A stretch of DNA of 64,000 bases from Petasospora fabianii (Eukaryota; Ascomycota; Saccharomycetes; Phaffomycetales; Wickerhamomycetaceae), in the NCBI GenBank assembly GCA_022641835.1, contig CP048725.1, positions 186,001-250,000 on the forward strand, read 5' to 3'. Below the pieces are notes generated by a model. That model saw nothing but the letters and a program-made list of their open reading frames with translations. It was not told the DNA's origin and did no database searches. Shown here one piece after another: positions 52,339-62,688 of this stretch; the stretch's first letter is position 1; the number at the start of each line of letters is the position of its first letter. The position numbers were made by a program, and so were the translations under genes.

Positions 52339-54239
52339 TGTTGTAGGAAATGTGGGGGTTGCGCAGGGGCAGTAGGGGGGTAAGGAACGTTGACAGAGGC
52401 AAAAGTTCAGGATGAGAGACCGGCAACGGAGGCAGGAATTAGCGTCCCTTTGAGTATCTCTGGAAAAGCTGTTGATGAGCGACTGAGTGGGTGGGTGGCG
52501 TTTCACGGATCCAGCGGGGAATTGACCGTGATAAACTGTGTGCAAGGTACGGGTTTGGGGGGTACCGGAGGGTGTCGCTCTGGTGCTTCTGTATCTCTAT
52601 GTTAGAGATTGTAGTTCGTGGTGGAGAAAAAACTAGATGATTTGGGGAACTTCGATGTCGAGGGGGAAAACCCACTCTACTTATAACCCTGTCCCCCCAG
52701 TGGGCCTTGTGCTTGTGATGCCATGGGACTCTCTCCTCCCGGCTGGTGCGCGCACACTAGGTAAGAGCACGTCATAGAGACGTGGCACAGAGGACTGCGT
52801 CATCCGTGTCCCGCATGTGTGTAGGAATGCGGGCAACTGCGGGACATTTGGGCACTCAGTTGACAGGCTCTCTCACTCGTAATCGTTCTGCATGCATCAC
52901 CGGCTAGCCCAGATGGGTGGGCCACAGAGGTGGGGCCCCAGAGGAAAAGTGCAGAGGAAGAGCAGAGCCCGCAGTTTTCAACCTAGTCAGTCTGGGCACA
53001 ACTACCAAACGTGTGACAATTGCTCGCCGTTGTAGGATCAGCTCTGTAAAGGCAAGTCGAGAAATGCGTCCGTCTACCGTCACGGCTCCCATCATCCAAG
53101 GGGAGAAGAGCCGTAGGGTCTACAACGGTGGTACTTACCGCTCGGTGGCTTGGTTGTTGTACGCTGTATACTACGTCAGCACCACTGGCACTGCTTGCAC
53201 TACATGTGTGTGCCTGGAGCGCAACTTGCCCGCTCAACGGTTGTGGATGCCTGATTTGGATGCGTTGCGTCTGATAGGATGGCACACTTACTGGTAATTA
53301 TTTCCCACTTTGCTTCAAACATCTTTCAGTTGGCATCTTTTGACGAAACTATTGTCCCCGCTCGGTAAGAAAGCGGGGGCGCCTCACTCTCGCGCTTCGT
53401 GGTGCACATATATGCTCCCTGCTCTGTCCTTCCTCTCTCCTCTATATTGTTCTCTCCTCTTCTTTCACTCTTTTTTCACTGTAATATTTGACCTGTTCTG
53501 AAACATATGTCATTTTTCTTTTCACCATCACTCTCCTCTCCTTCTCACCAAATGTATGAAAAAACTCTATTTCGCTGATGCATCTCTCCACCAAGTGCAT
53601 CATGTATTCAGTGTGTCTTTTTGTCGTTGTTGACTTTTTTCCTGGGTTATGCACATTCCATGATTTAGGCGCAACTACTTCAACCAGCACAATCGTTGCA
53701 GATCAATAAAATAAAAACTGAAAAAAAAAAATAAAAAAAAATCGAGATTGTGGTGGGTTGAGGCTATGTTAGCCTTGACGTCAACGCGCTACCAGGGTCT
53801 AGAAGATTCGTGCCGATCCGGAACTCGGAGAAGAGCGAACGTTCTGCACACATCAGTTCATGTGTGTGGACCAATCTTAACCCTGTTCAACAAACTAATT
53901 CGTAGTCAAAACTGAGCTTGGTTAAATTAGCTGGCGTTGGAGGGTGTTTTGAATATTTTGGAAGAGATGCTGTGACGTCGTAATGGATAAAATTACCTTA
54001 TACGCGCGGCGCGACCTTTCATGTGGAATTGGTGGAGAGACGTTCATCATCGGTTTGTAAGGACTTTCCTGTCAATATATTTTTGATAAATGAAAGAAAA
54101 TGTCAAATATGTGTACACGATCGACAAAAGTTATTCAACGATCCAATTTTTATGTACGTTAGTTACATTGAAGGAAATCTGGCTTATCGTCCGCGTAGCT
54201 AGGACTAGGGTTCATCTGGCACACGGAGAAACTCAGTAC

Positions 54240-54660
54240 TCTCATATCATAATATTTTATTTCTATTGATGCTCAATTTATCTTGAAACTTGACTAGTTT
54301 AGAGCCGAAAGGTTATCAGCCCAGGAAAAAGTTTCGAGGGAAGAGGTTTACTAATTTTTCGAACAATAGACACGCTATTTTTTGATTAATTTCAAGAGCG
54401 TTCTAAAAACAACTTCCTCAAATCATAACATTTTCAGAGTTTTAAGCCTAGGTATAAGTAGATATGTATATAAGAAGTTTTTTTTGATTTTTTTTGGAGT
54501 TCGATATGTTATTTAGTACAAAGATATTAATTTTAAATGAATTATTTAACTATTAGTGGTGTTCGGGTGTCTTCTTATAGCGCCTCACCCCCCTCTTCCC
54601 GCCGTAGTTTCCCGCGTCCGTACCAATTGTAGTTTTTTTTTTTTTTTTTTTTGAACCCTA
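54240..54660. other. AT-rich patch with T-runs, candidate origin
   Basis: AT content here is visibly above the surrounding sequence, with several T-runs (TTTTTTGATTTTTTTTGG near 54480-54500, then T22 at about 54632). Such patches in intergenic sequence are typical of yeast replication origins, but I cannot define a consensus element for this species. Confidence 0.25.
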
Positions 54661-56011
54661 CTGAGAGTTCAGCTAAATTAGAATTCAATAGCTTTGTCCA
54701 AGGAAGTGCGCGTTGTCAAATAGTTTTAAGACAGGATTGTATTTGGTGCATACTCTTCGAATTTGAGGTGTATAATTCCGGCCGTACCTATATTAGTCAA
54801 GTTTGAAGTCCGCGCTATGGCCTATTATCTAGGCATAGCTTGCGCGCGGGTTCGTAACTGTCTTATTGTTTATCTAATCATGGAGCGTAGTTTGTAACTG
54901 AGTGTTAATTCCTCAGAGGGATTATTTTTTTTTTCTGTTTTTTGCTCTTTCAGTGTGTGACCTCTGTCTATGGGTTCATAATAAAAACACTGATGAGAGT
55001 GACATGCTATTTCGAGTATACTGAAAGCCATATTTTGTTACTGTGTGGTAGGCTGTGCGGTTGCTGTGACGGAGCCGTTGTTATTATGCCAGTATATTGT
55101 TTTTGGCCGTTGGATGCTTTGTCCCACCGGTGGATGCTGGGGTGGAGGCGGGCAAGGCGGATCAGAGATTGATAGAGTATTACAGAGGAAGAGGTGTCTG
55201 CCCCGGATGGTACGCGTGTCCGCGTCATACGCCTGGAAGAACAAGGAAAAAATGCATTAGAGTTGATTCATCCCCGAGAAGTGCGCAAACCTCACGTCTA
55301 CTACTCACTCGCTAGTTATCTCCCGCCATTACACCACTACTGCATAGGAGGTGACATTCGGAGTTGGGATTGGACGTCTCATACTCAGCATCGCAGGTCC
55401 CAGACAAAAGTTGCACGCACCGGATGTCGTCCCCGACTTGTGCAGAGAGCGACACGCACAACGCACCTCGATGACCAGCTGTCAGTGTGTAGGTCGCGGG
55501 GGGTGGAATGTCCTGGATACTTTCCCACACTTCGTAGCGCGCATGTCATGTGAGTGAGCGCGTGCAGCTGCGCGCGAAGTGTAACAGTTCCTGGGAATGG
55601 TTAATTGTGTGACACGGGCTCTGTCTGATTGTTTAACAATAACGTCAAACCGCTGGTGGGCATGGGAGGAGGGGTCGCGATGTTGCCTGTATCACTACTA
55701 GCTGTGTCACTAATTGTGTCATTGACTGTATCACTGTTGCGTGTGAGTGGGGAGATGACGGGCGGTACAAACACACGTTTCAATAGGCGTCTACCGGGAT
55801 AACCTCTCTGAGTCTAGTCTTGCCCCATTTCATGACAACATAGTTCATGTGTCACTGATTACCTCTGCTGGTACCTACCGCACCAAATCTTTTAACAACT
55901 GTAGCCAATTTCTCGGTGCGTTTCCATCGTGCCATCCCAAATCTGTCCAACTGTCCAGTTGTCCAACCATCACCAACCAAACCCCGCAGTGACTAGGCGT
56001 TATGCTTTGCA

Positions 56012-56064
56012 AGCTGTAAGCCCTGTAAGGCAAAACCCTTTGGTGCCTTAAATGCTTTACAGCT
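56012..56064. repeat. Imperfect inverted repeat upstream of the AIM14-like gene
   Basis: Arms 56012-56031 and 56045-56064 are about 16 of 20 complementary (AGCTGTAA and AAGGC match exactly at the ends), with a 13-nt loop. It lies about 620 bases before the ATG at 56681. Function is unknown. Confidence 0.55.
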
Positions 56065-56680
56065 GTGCCAAAAAATCCTACAAGCCAGGTCGCACATCAA
56101 CCCCCAAATATGGTCAAGACTTACCGACTTACGAACGGCCATCTAGCCATATCTGGAAAGTCTGCCAGGTAAGCTTCCAAGAGCCTCCATGGCTCTGTGT
56201 CGAACGTCACTGAGCGCACAATACATTTATTTGATTATTTGGGAATAGAGTTGGTTAGCTCATGTATATAGACTCACAACTCAATAAATGAACAGCTCTC
56301 ATAAAGTTCTCGGTAAAATTCTCGCTAATATCGCCTTCAATTATTTTAGTATAGTGATTCAGCTTTAAATCGACAGTTCGATATTCCAGTTTTTTTTTTT
56401 TTTTTTTTTTTTTCCATTATTTCCAGTTAGTAAGAAATTATTCTACCGGCCTATAAACAGTTCATGTAAATAGCCCAATGGTAACCCAACAAGACGTCAT
56501 AACTAGCCAGAACCAGGGCAATCCGAATTAACAGCTGATCTTCATCAAGCACTCATTGGTCTAGGCATCTCCGATTGTCGACTCCATCCCACTCGTTGTC
56601 TGAGTCTCTGCTGCGGGTCAAGAGGTTTAGCCACTCTATTTTTGATACCACCATCTGGTACGAGCGGAACATATACAACA

Positions 56681-58222
56681 ATGGTGATAACAGATCTTAT
56701 CAAACGACACGGCGCTGCCCACTTTGCCAATGTCAAATATGGATACATCGTCTTATTTCTCTCCCTGATACACATTGCTTATATCTACTTCTCCAGACGC
56801 GTCTATTTCAAGAAATGGATAACTACAGGAAGAGCGACATCATACAAGAGACTCGTATCCATCCCTGATACAGCGCTCCTTATAGCTTGGGCAGTTATAA
56901 TACTTGCACTGAGTTGGTATCACTTTAAACTTGAGGCTGTCAACTCATTCATTAAGAGACTTGGAAGAATCGGTTATGTCCTCGTGACACTTGACATCTT
57001 TGTCTCCCTAAAACCAAATCCATTACCCAATGTCTACTACCTGGAGCTCATCTTCCTCCACAAGTGGCTCTCAAGACTTCTTGTCCTTTGGACATTGGGC
57101 CACTCAATTGGATACACCTCAGTTTGGATACAAAGCAATACGTTCTCCAAGATTTTTAGAGTGTTGAATTTCCTTGGTGTCATTGCCATGTCTCTATTTC
57201 TTCTATCCACCATCGTCTCTCTCAAACCGATAAGAAGACGTTTTTACAAATTCTTCTTCACTACACATCTTATCATTGCATGGCTCGTTGTTGGACTCAT
57301 CCATTATCATGCAAGACCAGGAGTTGCACTCTATACCTTTCTCAATGCCTCTTTATTTATTCTCCAGATTGCAGTCAAGATTTGGAAATCCCGTGATGTC
57401 GTCATTGACAAGAAGACAGCATCAGGATCCACACTTGAACTCATCACTATTCCTAATTACTTCATTAATCAATTCCCAGCTGGATCTCATGTGAGAATCT
57501 CTCTCCCAAGAGCCAACATCCTCACTTATTTATTACCAAGTCACCCATACACCATTGCATCCCTTCCAGATGAGACCAGTATCAAGCTCGTTGTCAGAAA
57601 GAACAATCATAATCTGAAAACCCACCAAATTGTTTCCTGTTTCGGTCCATTTCCATCGATCCATGAAAATTTCTATAAAACAGCAGAGAATGTCGTCCTT
57701 ATCGCAGGTGGTGCCGGTATTTCCTACACTCTTGGCCTATATCAACAACTCTCGAGGAACTCATCTATCAAGATCAGCATGATTTGGATCATGAGAAACA
57801 AGGCGGATACATGGATCCTTGACCATTTCAACATAAGGGCCATTGATATCTATATCACGGGCAAGTCATTAACTTCTGATGATCCTCAAGATTCTTCCTC
57901 GATCACTTCCCCAGCCGCTGCAACCACCACGTCCCGCTTTGATGACATGGATGAAGATGAACAACTCCTCGATAATTTCTCAAGTGATGAATACGAGATG
58001 GAGACAATTGACCCTTTCAATGAGGCAACAGGCGCCGCTAAACCAAACAGAACAATAAAATTGGGAAGACCACACATGGGCAGTTATTCTAATCTACTCA
58101 CACAGGACGATAAGGCAAATAACTGGGTCGTATCATGTGGGTCCGGCACTTTGAATAAGGATTGTAAAAGATGGGCCGAGGCATTAGGTGTTAGATACCA
58201 CTATGAGGCTTATGATATGTGA
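56681..58222 (+). CDS. AIM14: Ferric-reductase-like NADPH oxidase Aim14/Yno1
   Basis: This 513-residue polytopic membrane protein matches yeast Aim14 (Yno1), an ER-located superoxide-producing NADPH oxidase of the ferric reductase family. It starts MVITDLIKRHGAAHFANVKY, close to the yeast LVKRHSETHFANIKYGYYVL. The transmembrane ferric reductase domain (about 20-245) carries heme-type histidines in FLHKWLSRLLVLWTLGHSIG and TTHLIIAWLVVGLIHYHARP. The FAD-binding part includes SHVRISLPRA and LLPSHPYTIASL. The NADP-binding part has GGAGISYTLGLYQQL, followed by an acidic disordered insert (about 405-460) and NNWVVSCGSGTLNKD near the end. The first ATG in frame is at 56681. Confidence 0.92.
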   Translation: MVITDLIKRHGAAHFANVKYGYIVLFLSLIHIAYIYFSRRVYFKKWITTGRATSYKRLVSIPDTALLIAWAVIILALSWYHFKLEAVNSFIKRLGRIGYVLVTLDIFVSLKPNPLPNVYYLELIFLHKWLSRLLVLWTLGHSIGYTSVWIQSNTFSKIFRVLNFLGVIAMSLFLLSTIVSLKPIRRRFYKFFFTTHLIIAWLVVGLIHYHARPGVALYTFLNASLFILQIAVKIWKSRDVVIDKKTASGSTLELITIPNYFINQFPAGSHVRISLPRANILTYLLPSHPYTIASLPDETSIKLVVRKNNHNLKTHQIVSCFGPFPSIHENFYKTAENVVLIAGGAGISYTLGLYQQLSRNSSIKISMIWIMRNKADTWILDHFNIRAIDIYITGKSLTSDDPQDSSSITSPAAATTTSRFDDMDEDEQLLDNFSSDEYEMETIDPFNEATGAAKPNRTIKLGRPHMGSYSNLLTQDDKANNWVVSCGSGTLNKDCKRWAEALGVRYHYEAYDM

Positions 58223-60628
58223 GTTGGTAAGATCGGCGTGTGCCTTGTTGTTCCTTCTGTAAATAGCTTGACATTGCATTCGGAAAACGTATGGTATTGG
58301 TATCGATGTCCATTGCATGTAGTTGTTCATATTGCGGTCGAGAAGGACATGGCAAGAAGATAAAGGATGACGAAATGGTGGGTTGTGTATACGTCACTGT
58401 ATGCAGATGCCGCCCGAGGAACCAGGCCAGATGCGATCATGTTGACATCCACTAGTTCAAGCATGAGAGACGTACGCGCAAGCTTCAAATCATTAAGGAG
58501 TGGGATTTATCCGGGACATTCTTTGAAAGGAGTAAGAAACGGAACAGTGTAAGGTGTGAGAGAAAGCAAATAAAATCATTGTGGAAGCAAATAGAGAAAT
58601 CTGGTTGATGATCGGCCGAAATAAAGACGGAGCCGTCCCTCGGAGCCGTCCCTCGAACTGGTACCCTCACCGAACGGGCGTCAAAGTGGCATGTTTTTCC
58701 GTGTAGAGATGTGGGTTGTAACGATCTCATCGATGGTAAATTGTGCTGTCAAGATGGAAGCCAAGATCTTAGCAAGGGCCTGTTGGAGAAGTCTATTTCT
58801 TCTTTTTGGTCCCGGTTGAATTAATCCGGGCTTCCATAGCGGTGAACGGAATCCGAGAGTGCTACAAGCCCAGAACTGTTGCTTTACTTGCGAGTGAATA
58901 GACCAACCGGGATCCAAGCATGTGTCCACTTAACCTTAGTGCCCGGTGATGACTAGACGCAGCTCAAGTGACGGGACAAAAATTGAAATATAGAGGGTGT
59001 CAAGGTCTGATGAGAACTAACTTGTATACAGTCGACGCTGCCAAGGGTCATCACAACGTCATAGACACAAAGCGCAGAAGCTATGATTAGAAACCGGCTC
59101 TGACAGGGAAGATCATGGCGTCATGAAATTTCTAAGAGCTCTACACAGGTTCGGAAGGTGACGGAATTAAGCAGGGATTGATACACAAGATACGAACAGT
59201 GTATTCATCTCTCTGAGAGTCGCAAAAGGTTGTTGAAGGTGCATTGCACGGAGACAGAGCGAGCAAGGCAAAAAGAAGGTATAGGCGGAATATCTACTAT
59301 AAATCTCAGAGATTATTTACAGTCTCACAACGCAAGATGGAGGAGTAAATGAGTCGAAGAATACGGTACACCACTCGTCAATTCGTTTTTTTTTTTTTTA
59401 TTTAGCTTTTCTTTTTTGTTTTGTTTTTAAACTTTGTTTAGAGAAATGCTGCCACTCAACCTTGTGGCAGGCCGCCGGATGCACAACACTATATCGAGAC
59501 TTACTTCCCCTTTCATGCACCTGGTCTCTAGTTTCGAAAAAGCTTCCCAGGGTAGCTATGTGAGCATAGGGAAGATGTCATGTTGCAACGGTCTAATTAT
59601 TGTCCACCGGCATCTGAATCTGCAACGGTCGTGACGGCCGCATGTGTCTGGACAAAGTTACGTCAGCGCGCCGGGACAAGGCGGGATCGCTGTTTGTACC
59701 TGGGGGAGCTCACGAATAGTTCATTTTTCCACGGGGTTTAGTTAGCCTAGCCTGGATCGGTTCTGCAGCTGCTAAGGCACCTCTTGTGCGCTTTTACATC
59801 ACTGAGGACATTCGTCGCCCCACAACAACAGCGACATCCGACATCGACAAACAATCAGATTTCCATTTCTTGTCGCTGACAATGCAGGCGATCGGTGGCA
59901 GACAACGGTCTATTCATGAACCCCTTATTGAGACAAAGGATATCAACGCTTGGGATGTGATACGAACTCCAAGCTTCTGAGGTTTCGTGTTTCAAGTTAG
60001 ATAGCACCGACTTGGATAAGGGTAGTTTCGTGACTGTATAGCTATATGGACATCTTTTTACAGCCTTGACTGTGGCAGTGCTTGTCAGATGATAATCGCC
60101 ACATGTTCAAAGGAGCCTGATAGTGTTAAAATGGAAGAATCTCTTGGCTACGAAGGCTACATCGACTCAATCAATAACCAGAAATACCAAAGCCACAGTT
60201 GAGGCTGCTATGCTATTCGTATGCGCCCCAGCTCAAGCAGGACTGCGCCTTAGACAATGCTCTTCGCTTCTTCCTTGACACATTTCACTTCATTTCAGAT
60301 TTGAAGTACTGGTCCCTGTCTGCGGTCCCTACCATTTCAGGATTTGGGCTGTGTCAATTTAAAAAAGAAAAAAAAAAACACAGGCACGAGGCGGCCATAA
60401 CCAGTGAGTAACACACTCCGAAGCTACCGGTTAGGAAAACCTGAAAAGCGCATTTGGCACCACCTGAACTCCATTGAAGGTGGCAATTAACAACCAGGTC
60501 ACAGTTTGCATATAGCTCAACCTGTCAATTGACTCAACTCACAGACCCTACAGCGACGTATACCTGTGGATACTTGGAACCAGGTACTAGACCCCTTTCT
60601 CCACAGATAAAGAAACGCGCAATTCATC
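58223..60628. other. 2.4-kb gene-free stretch before the CaM kinase gene
   Basis: No gene was recognised. A 13-bp unit GGAGCCGTCCCTC is repeated in tandem at 58629-58654. Poly-T occurs near 59387-59399. The sequence before the kinase ATG (60629) contains TCAATTGACTCAAC and no strong TATA. Open frames are short and lack known motifs. Confidence 0.45.
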
Positions 60629-61846
60629 ATGGAGATTAAGAAATTCATCAATAAGATCAGCGGTCAACCGGAATCTTATTCCAAGAAGACCAGCTATGTT
60701 TTTGGAAAGACACTAGGAGCAGGAAGCTTTGGTGTTGTTAGAAGAGCTAGGGATATTCACACCAAGGAGGACGTTGCTATCAAGATTGTCTTAAAGAAGG
60801 CCTTTAAGGGCAACGAACAAGCTTTTTATGACGAATTGAGTCTTTTACAGAAATGTAAGCATAAGAACATTGTTGGATTCAGAGATTGGTTTGAGTCGAA
60901 GGAAAAGTTCTACATCGTGACTCAATTGGCCATTGGTGGTGAACTCTTTGACAGAATTGTTAGCGAAGGCAAATTTACTGAAAAGGATGCTGTCAAGATC
61001 ATCAGGCAGGTTCTTGACGCTGTTGACTATCTTCATAATGAGCTTAACATTGTCCATAGAGATCTCAAACCAGAAAACTTGCTCTATATCTCCAAGGACC
61101 CCGATTCGGAACTCGTGCTTGCTGATTTTGGTATCGCTAAGGAACTTCTCACACAGAATGAACTGTTGACGTCGGCAGCAGGAAGTTTGGGATACTGTGC
61201 ACCAGAGGTCCTTACAGGACGAGGCCACGGTAAACCATGTGACATTTGGTCCTTAGGTGTCATCACATATACATTACTTTGTGGATACTCTCCATTCAGA
61301 GCCGAGAACGTCAATGATTTCCTTAATGAGGTACAGCTGGACCCTCCGGTCGTCTTCCACAAGGTGCATTGGTCCAACATCTCTCAAGATGCTAAGGACT
61401 TTATCACCAGGGCACTTACAGTCAACCAGAACAATAGGCCAACCGCCAGAGATCTCCTAAAGGACAAGTGGATCATTGCCAACTCCGACGATTACGACAA
61501 CGAGGACTTGCTTCCACAGATCAGAAAGTTCAACGCCAGACAGAAGTTCAAGCAGGCTGTGGAGATTGTTAAGCTCAACAACAGAATCAAAAAGCTCAGA
61601 GAACTCGACGAGAGTACATCCGATGATGGAGACTTTGAATTGCTTATATCTAGTCCAAATCCATCTTTCGATATGGGTAGCATATCTGAATCACTGAAAA
61701 AGACAGAAAGTGGTTCCTCCAATATTGGACAAACAAGATCAGACTTAAACTCGTCGCTGTTCCACCAGGTTGTCAAAGCTGCTACGGCCAATAAGGAGAA
61801 AGTGCTGGCTCAGTACAAAGATGATGACGAGCAGAAGTCGACATGA
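60629..61846 (+). CDS. CMK1: Calcium/calmodulin-dependent protein kinase (Cmk1/Cmk2 type)
   Basis: This 405-residue Ser/Thr kinase matches fungal CaM kinases. The glycine loop GKTLGAGSFGVV (26-37), ATP lysine K52 in VAIKIV, HRDLKPEN (143-150), DFG (166-168) and APE (191-193) are intact, so it is catalytically competent. The activation segment reads SAAGSLGYCAPEVL. After the kinase domain, the basic amphipathic segment FNARQKFKQAVEIVKLNNRI (301-320) is the autoinhibitory and calmodulin-binding helix. A Ser/Asp-rich tail follows. It acts in the cytosol downstream of Ca2+ signals. Whether it is the orthologue of Cmk1 or Cmk2 cannot be decided, as those arose by later duplication. Confidence 0.94.
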   Translation: MEIKKFINKISGQPESYSKKTSYVFGKTLGAGSFGVVRRARDIHTKEDVAIKIVLKKAFKGNEQAFYDELSLLQKCKHKNIVGFRDWFESKEKFYIVTQLAIGGELFDRIVSEGKFTEKDAVKIIRQVLDAVDYLHNELNIVHRDLKPENLLYISKDPDSELVLADFGIAKELLTQNELLTSAAGSLGYCAPEVLTGRGHGKPCDIWSLGVITYTLLCGYSPFRAENVNDFLNEVQLDPPVVFHKVHWSNISQDAKDFITRALTVNQNNRPTARDLLKDKWIIANSDDYDNEDLLPQIRKFNARQKFKQAVEIVKLNNRIKKLRELDESTSDDGDFELLISSPNPSFDMGSISESLKKTESGSSNIGQTRSDLNSSLFHQVVKAATANKEKVLAQYKDDDEQKST

Positions 61847-62254
61847 TATTATGGGTTGAGAAGCCAGTCGACATGTTTATTTTAATGATAAGGAAGACCA
61901 TTTTCAGCCTTCTGGAAGGTAATAAATGGCATACACTCTCATAATGATACTTAGGAATGCCTGTTTTGCGTCAAGTATGAAAGTGGATTCGTTATTTCGA
62001 CCTAGGTATGGGGGGATGTGCCGAACCAAACAAGCCGATACGTGGAGCTTCCTTTGAGACCAGCACTAGCAGCCATCGATTTCACCACCCTATAGTGCAA
62101 CATGTATAATTTTCGAAATGCTTCTAAACAAGTAATCGATGAAGAGCTGCTATTATCGCTGAACAAACACCTGGAGTAGCAATTAAAATTACGGCAATCT
62201 CAACCCATGTCAATATCGTCGGTCCTACGAATGGTTCTAAAACTTCTGAAACTG
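61847..62254. other. Intergenic, CaM kinase 3' flank to tRNA-Met
   Basis: Nothing recognised in this 408-base stretch besides the kinase 3' flank and the 5' flank of the tRNA gene. Confidence 0.4.
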
Positions 62255-62327
62255 GCTTCGCTAGCTCAGTCGGTAGAGCGTCAGTCTCATAATCTGAAGG
62301 TCGACAGTTCGAACCTGCCGCGAAGCA
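62255..62327 (+). tRNA. Elongator tRNA-Met (CAT anticodon)
   Basis: The acceptor strands GCTTCGC and GCGAAGC pair fully. The D-arm reads TAGCTCAGTCGGTAGAGC (A box), the anticodon arm CAGT-CTCATAA-TCTG region gives CAT, and the T-arm carries GTTCGAACC (B box). The discriminator is A at 62327, and a T7 terminator begins two bases later. The sequence agrees closely with yeast elongator tRNA-Met (TAGCTCAG, GTCAGTCTCATAATCTGAAG) and lacks initiator-type features. There is no intron. Confidence 0.96.
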
Positions 62328-62688
62328 GTTTTTTTGCTGTGTAAAAGTAGTATAAGCCGGGTAATCCCCATTTTTGGCGGCTAGCGCATAGGTCTCTCTA
62401 TTTATGAGCTTTCAACACGATATTGCAAAGCCTCGGTCTCTCCTATTCATATGAAAAAGCTTCAGTTTCTACTTATAGGTCAAAGCTACAATTTCTAGGA
62501 TTTACCGCCCAATAGTTACCCTGGTAGAATTGGCTATTATTATGCTTTTGTGGCGGCATCATCCGCACCTTACCGAGGTCAAGGCATAACACTGTGCTTC
62601 CTAGAATGAGCTCTCCAGTTCTGGAGGTATCCTTGAGAGACACCGAGGCACATTCATACTACTCAATTGTCTTGACCTCTTTTCTTCA
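62328..62688. other. Intergenic, tRNA-Met to CFEM gene
   Basis: A 361-base stretch with the tRNA terminator at its start and the CFEM gene promoter. No other feature is recognised. Confidence 0.4.

Larger units (their letters stand above)
52339..56680. other. 4.3-kb divergent gene-free stretch
   Basis: This stretch separates the divergent starts of the Ada/AraC gene and the AIM14-like gene. I recognise no gene. It holds an AT-rich patch with homopolymer runs (53719-53741, and 54240-54660 including T22 near 54632-54653), a T-run near 56391-56414, and an imperfect inverted repeat at 56012-56064. Open frames are short, and none resembles a known protein. It is likely regulatory in large part; one or more replication origins in the AT-rich patch are possible. 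Confidence 0.5.

Noticed and set aside
52917-53297. 126-codon open frame in the Ada/AraC upstream region
   Set aside because: Composition is irregular, no motif is seen, and overlapping frames of similar length exist on the other strand.
54240-54660. Possible centromere
   Set aside because: The AT-rich patch is short, there is no CDEI-CDEIII arrangement, and no large inverted repeat flanks it; an origin is the more modest guess.
55194-55553. 119-codon open frame between the Ada/AraC and AIM14 genes
   Set aside because: No recognisable motif; several overlapping frames of like size suggest chance in GC-rich sequence.
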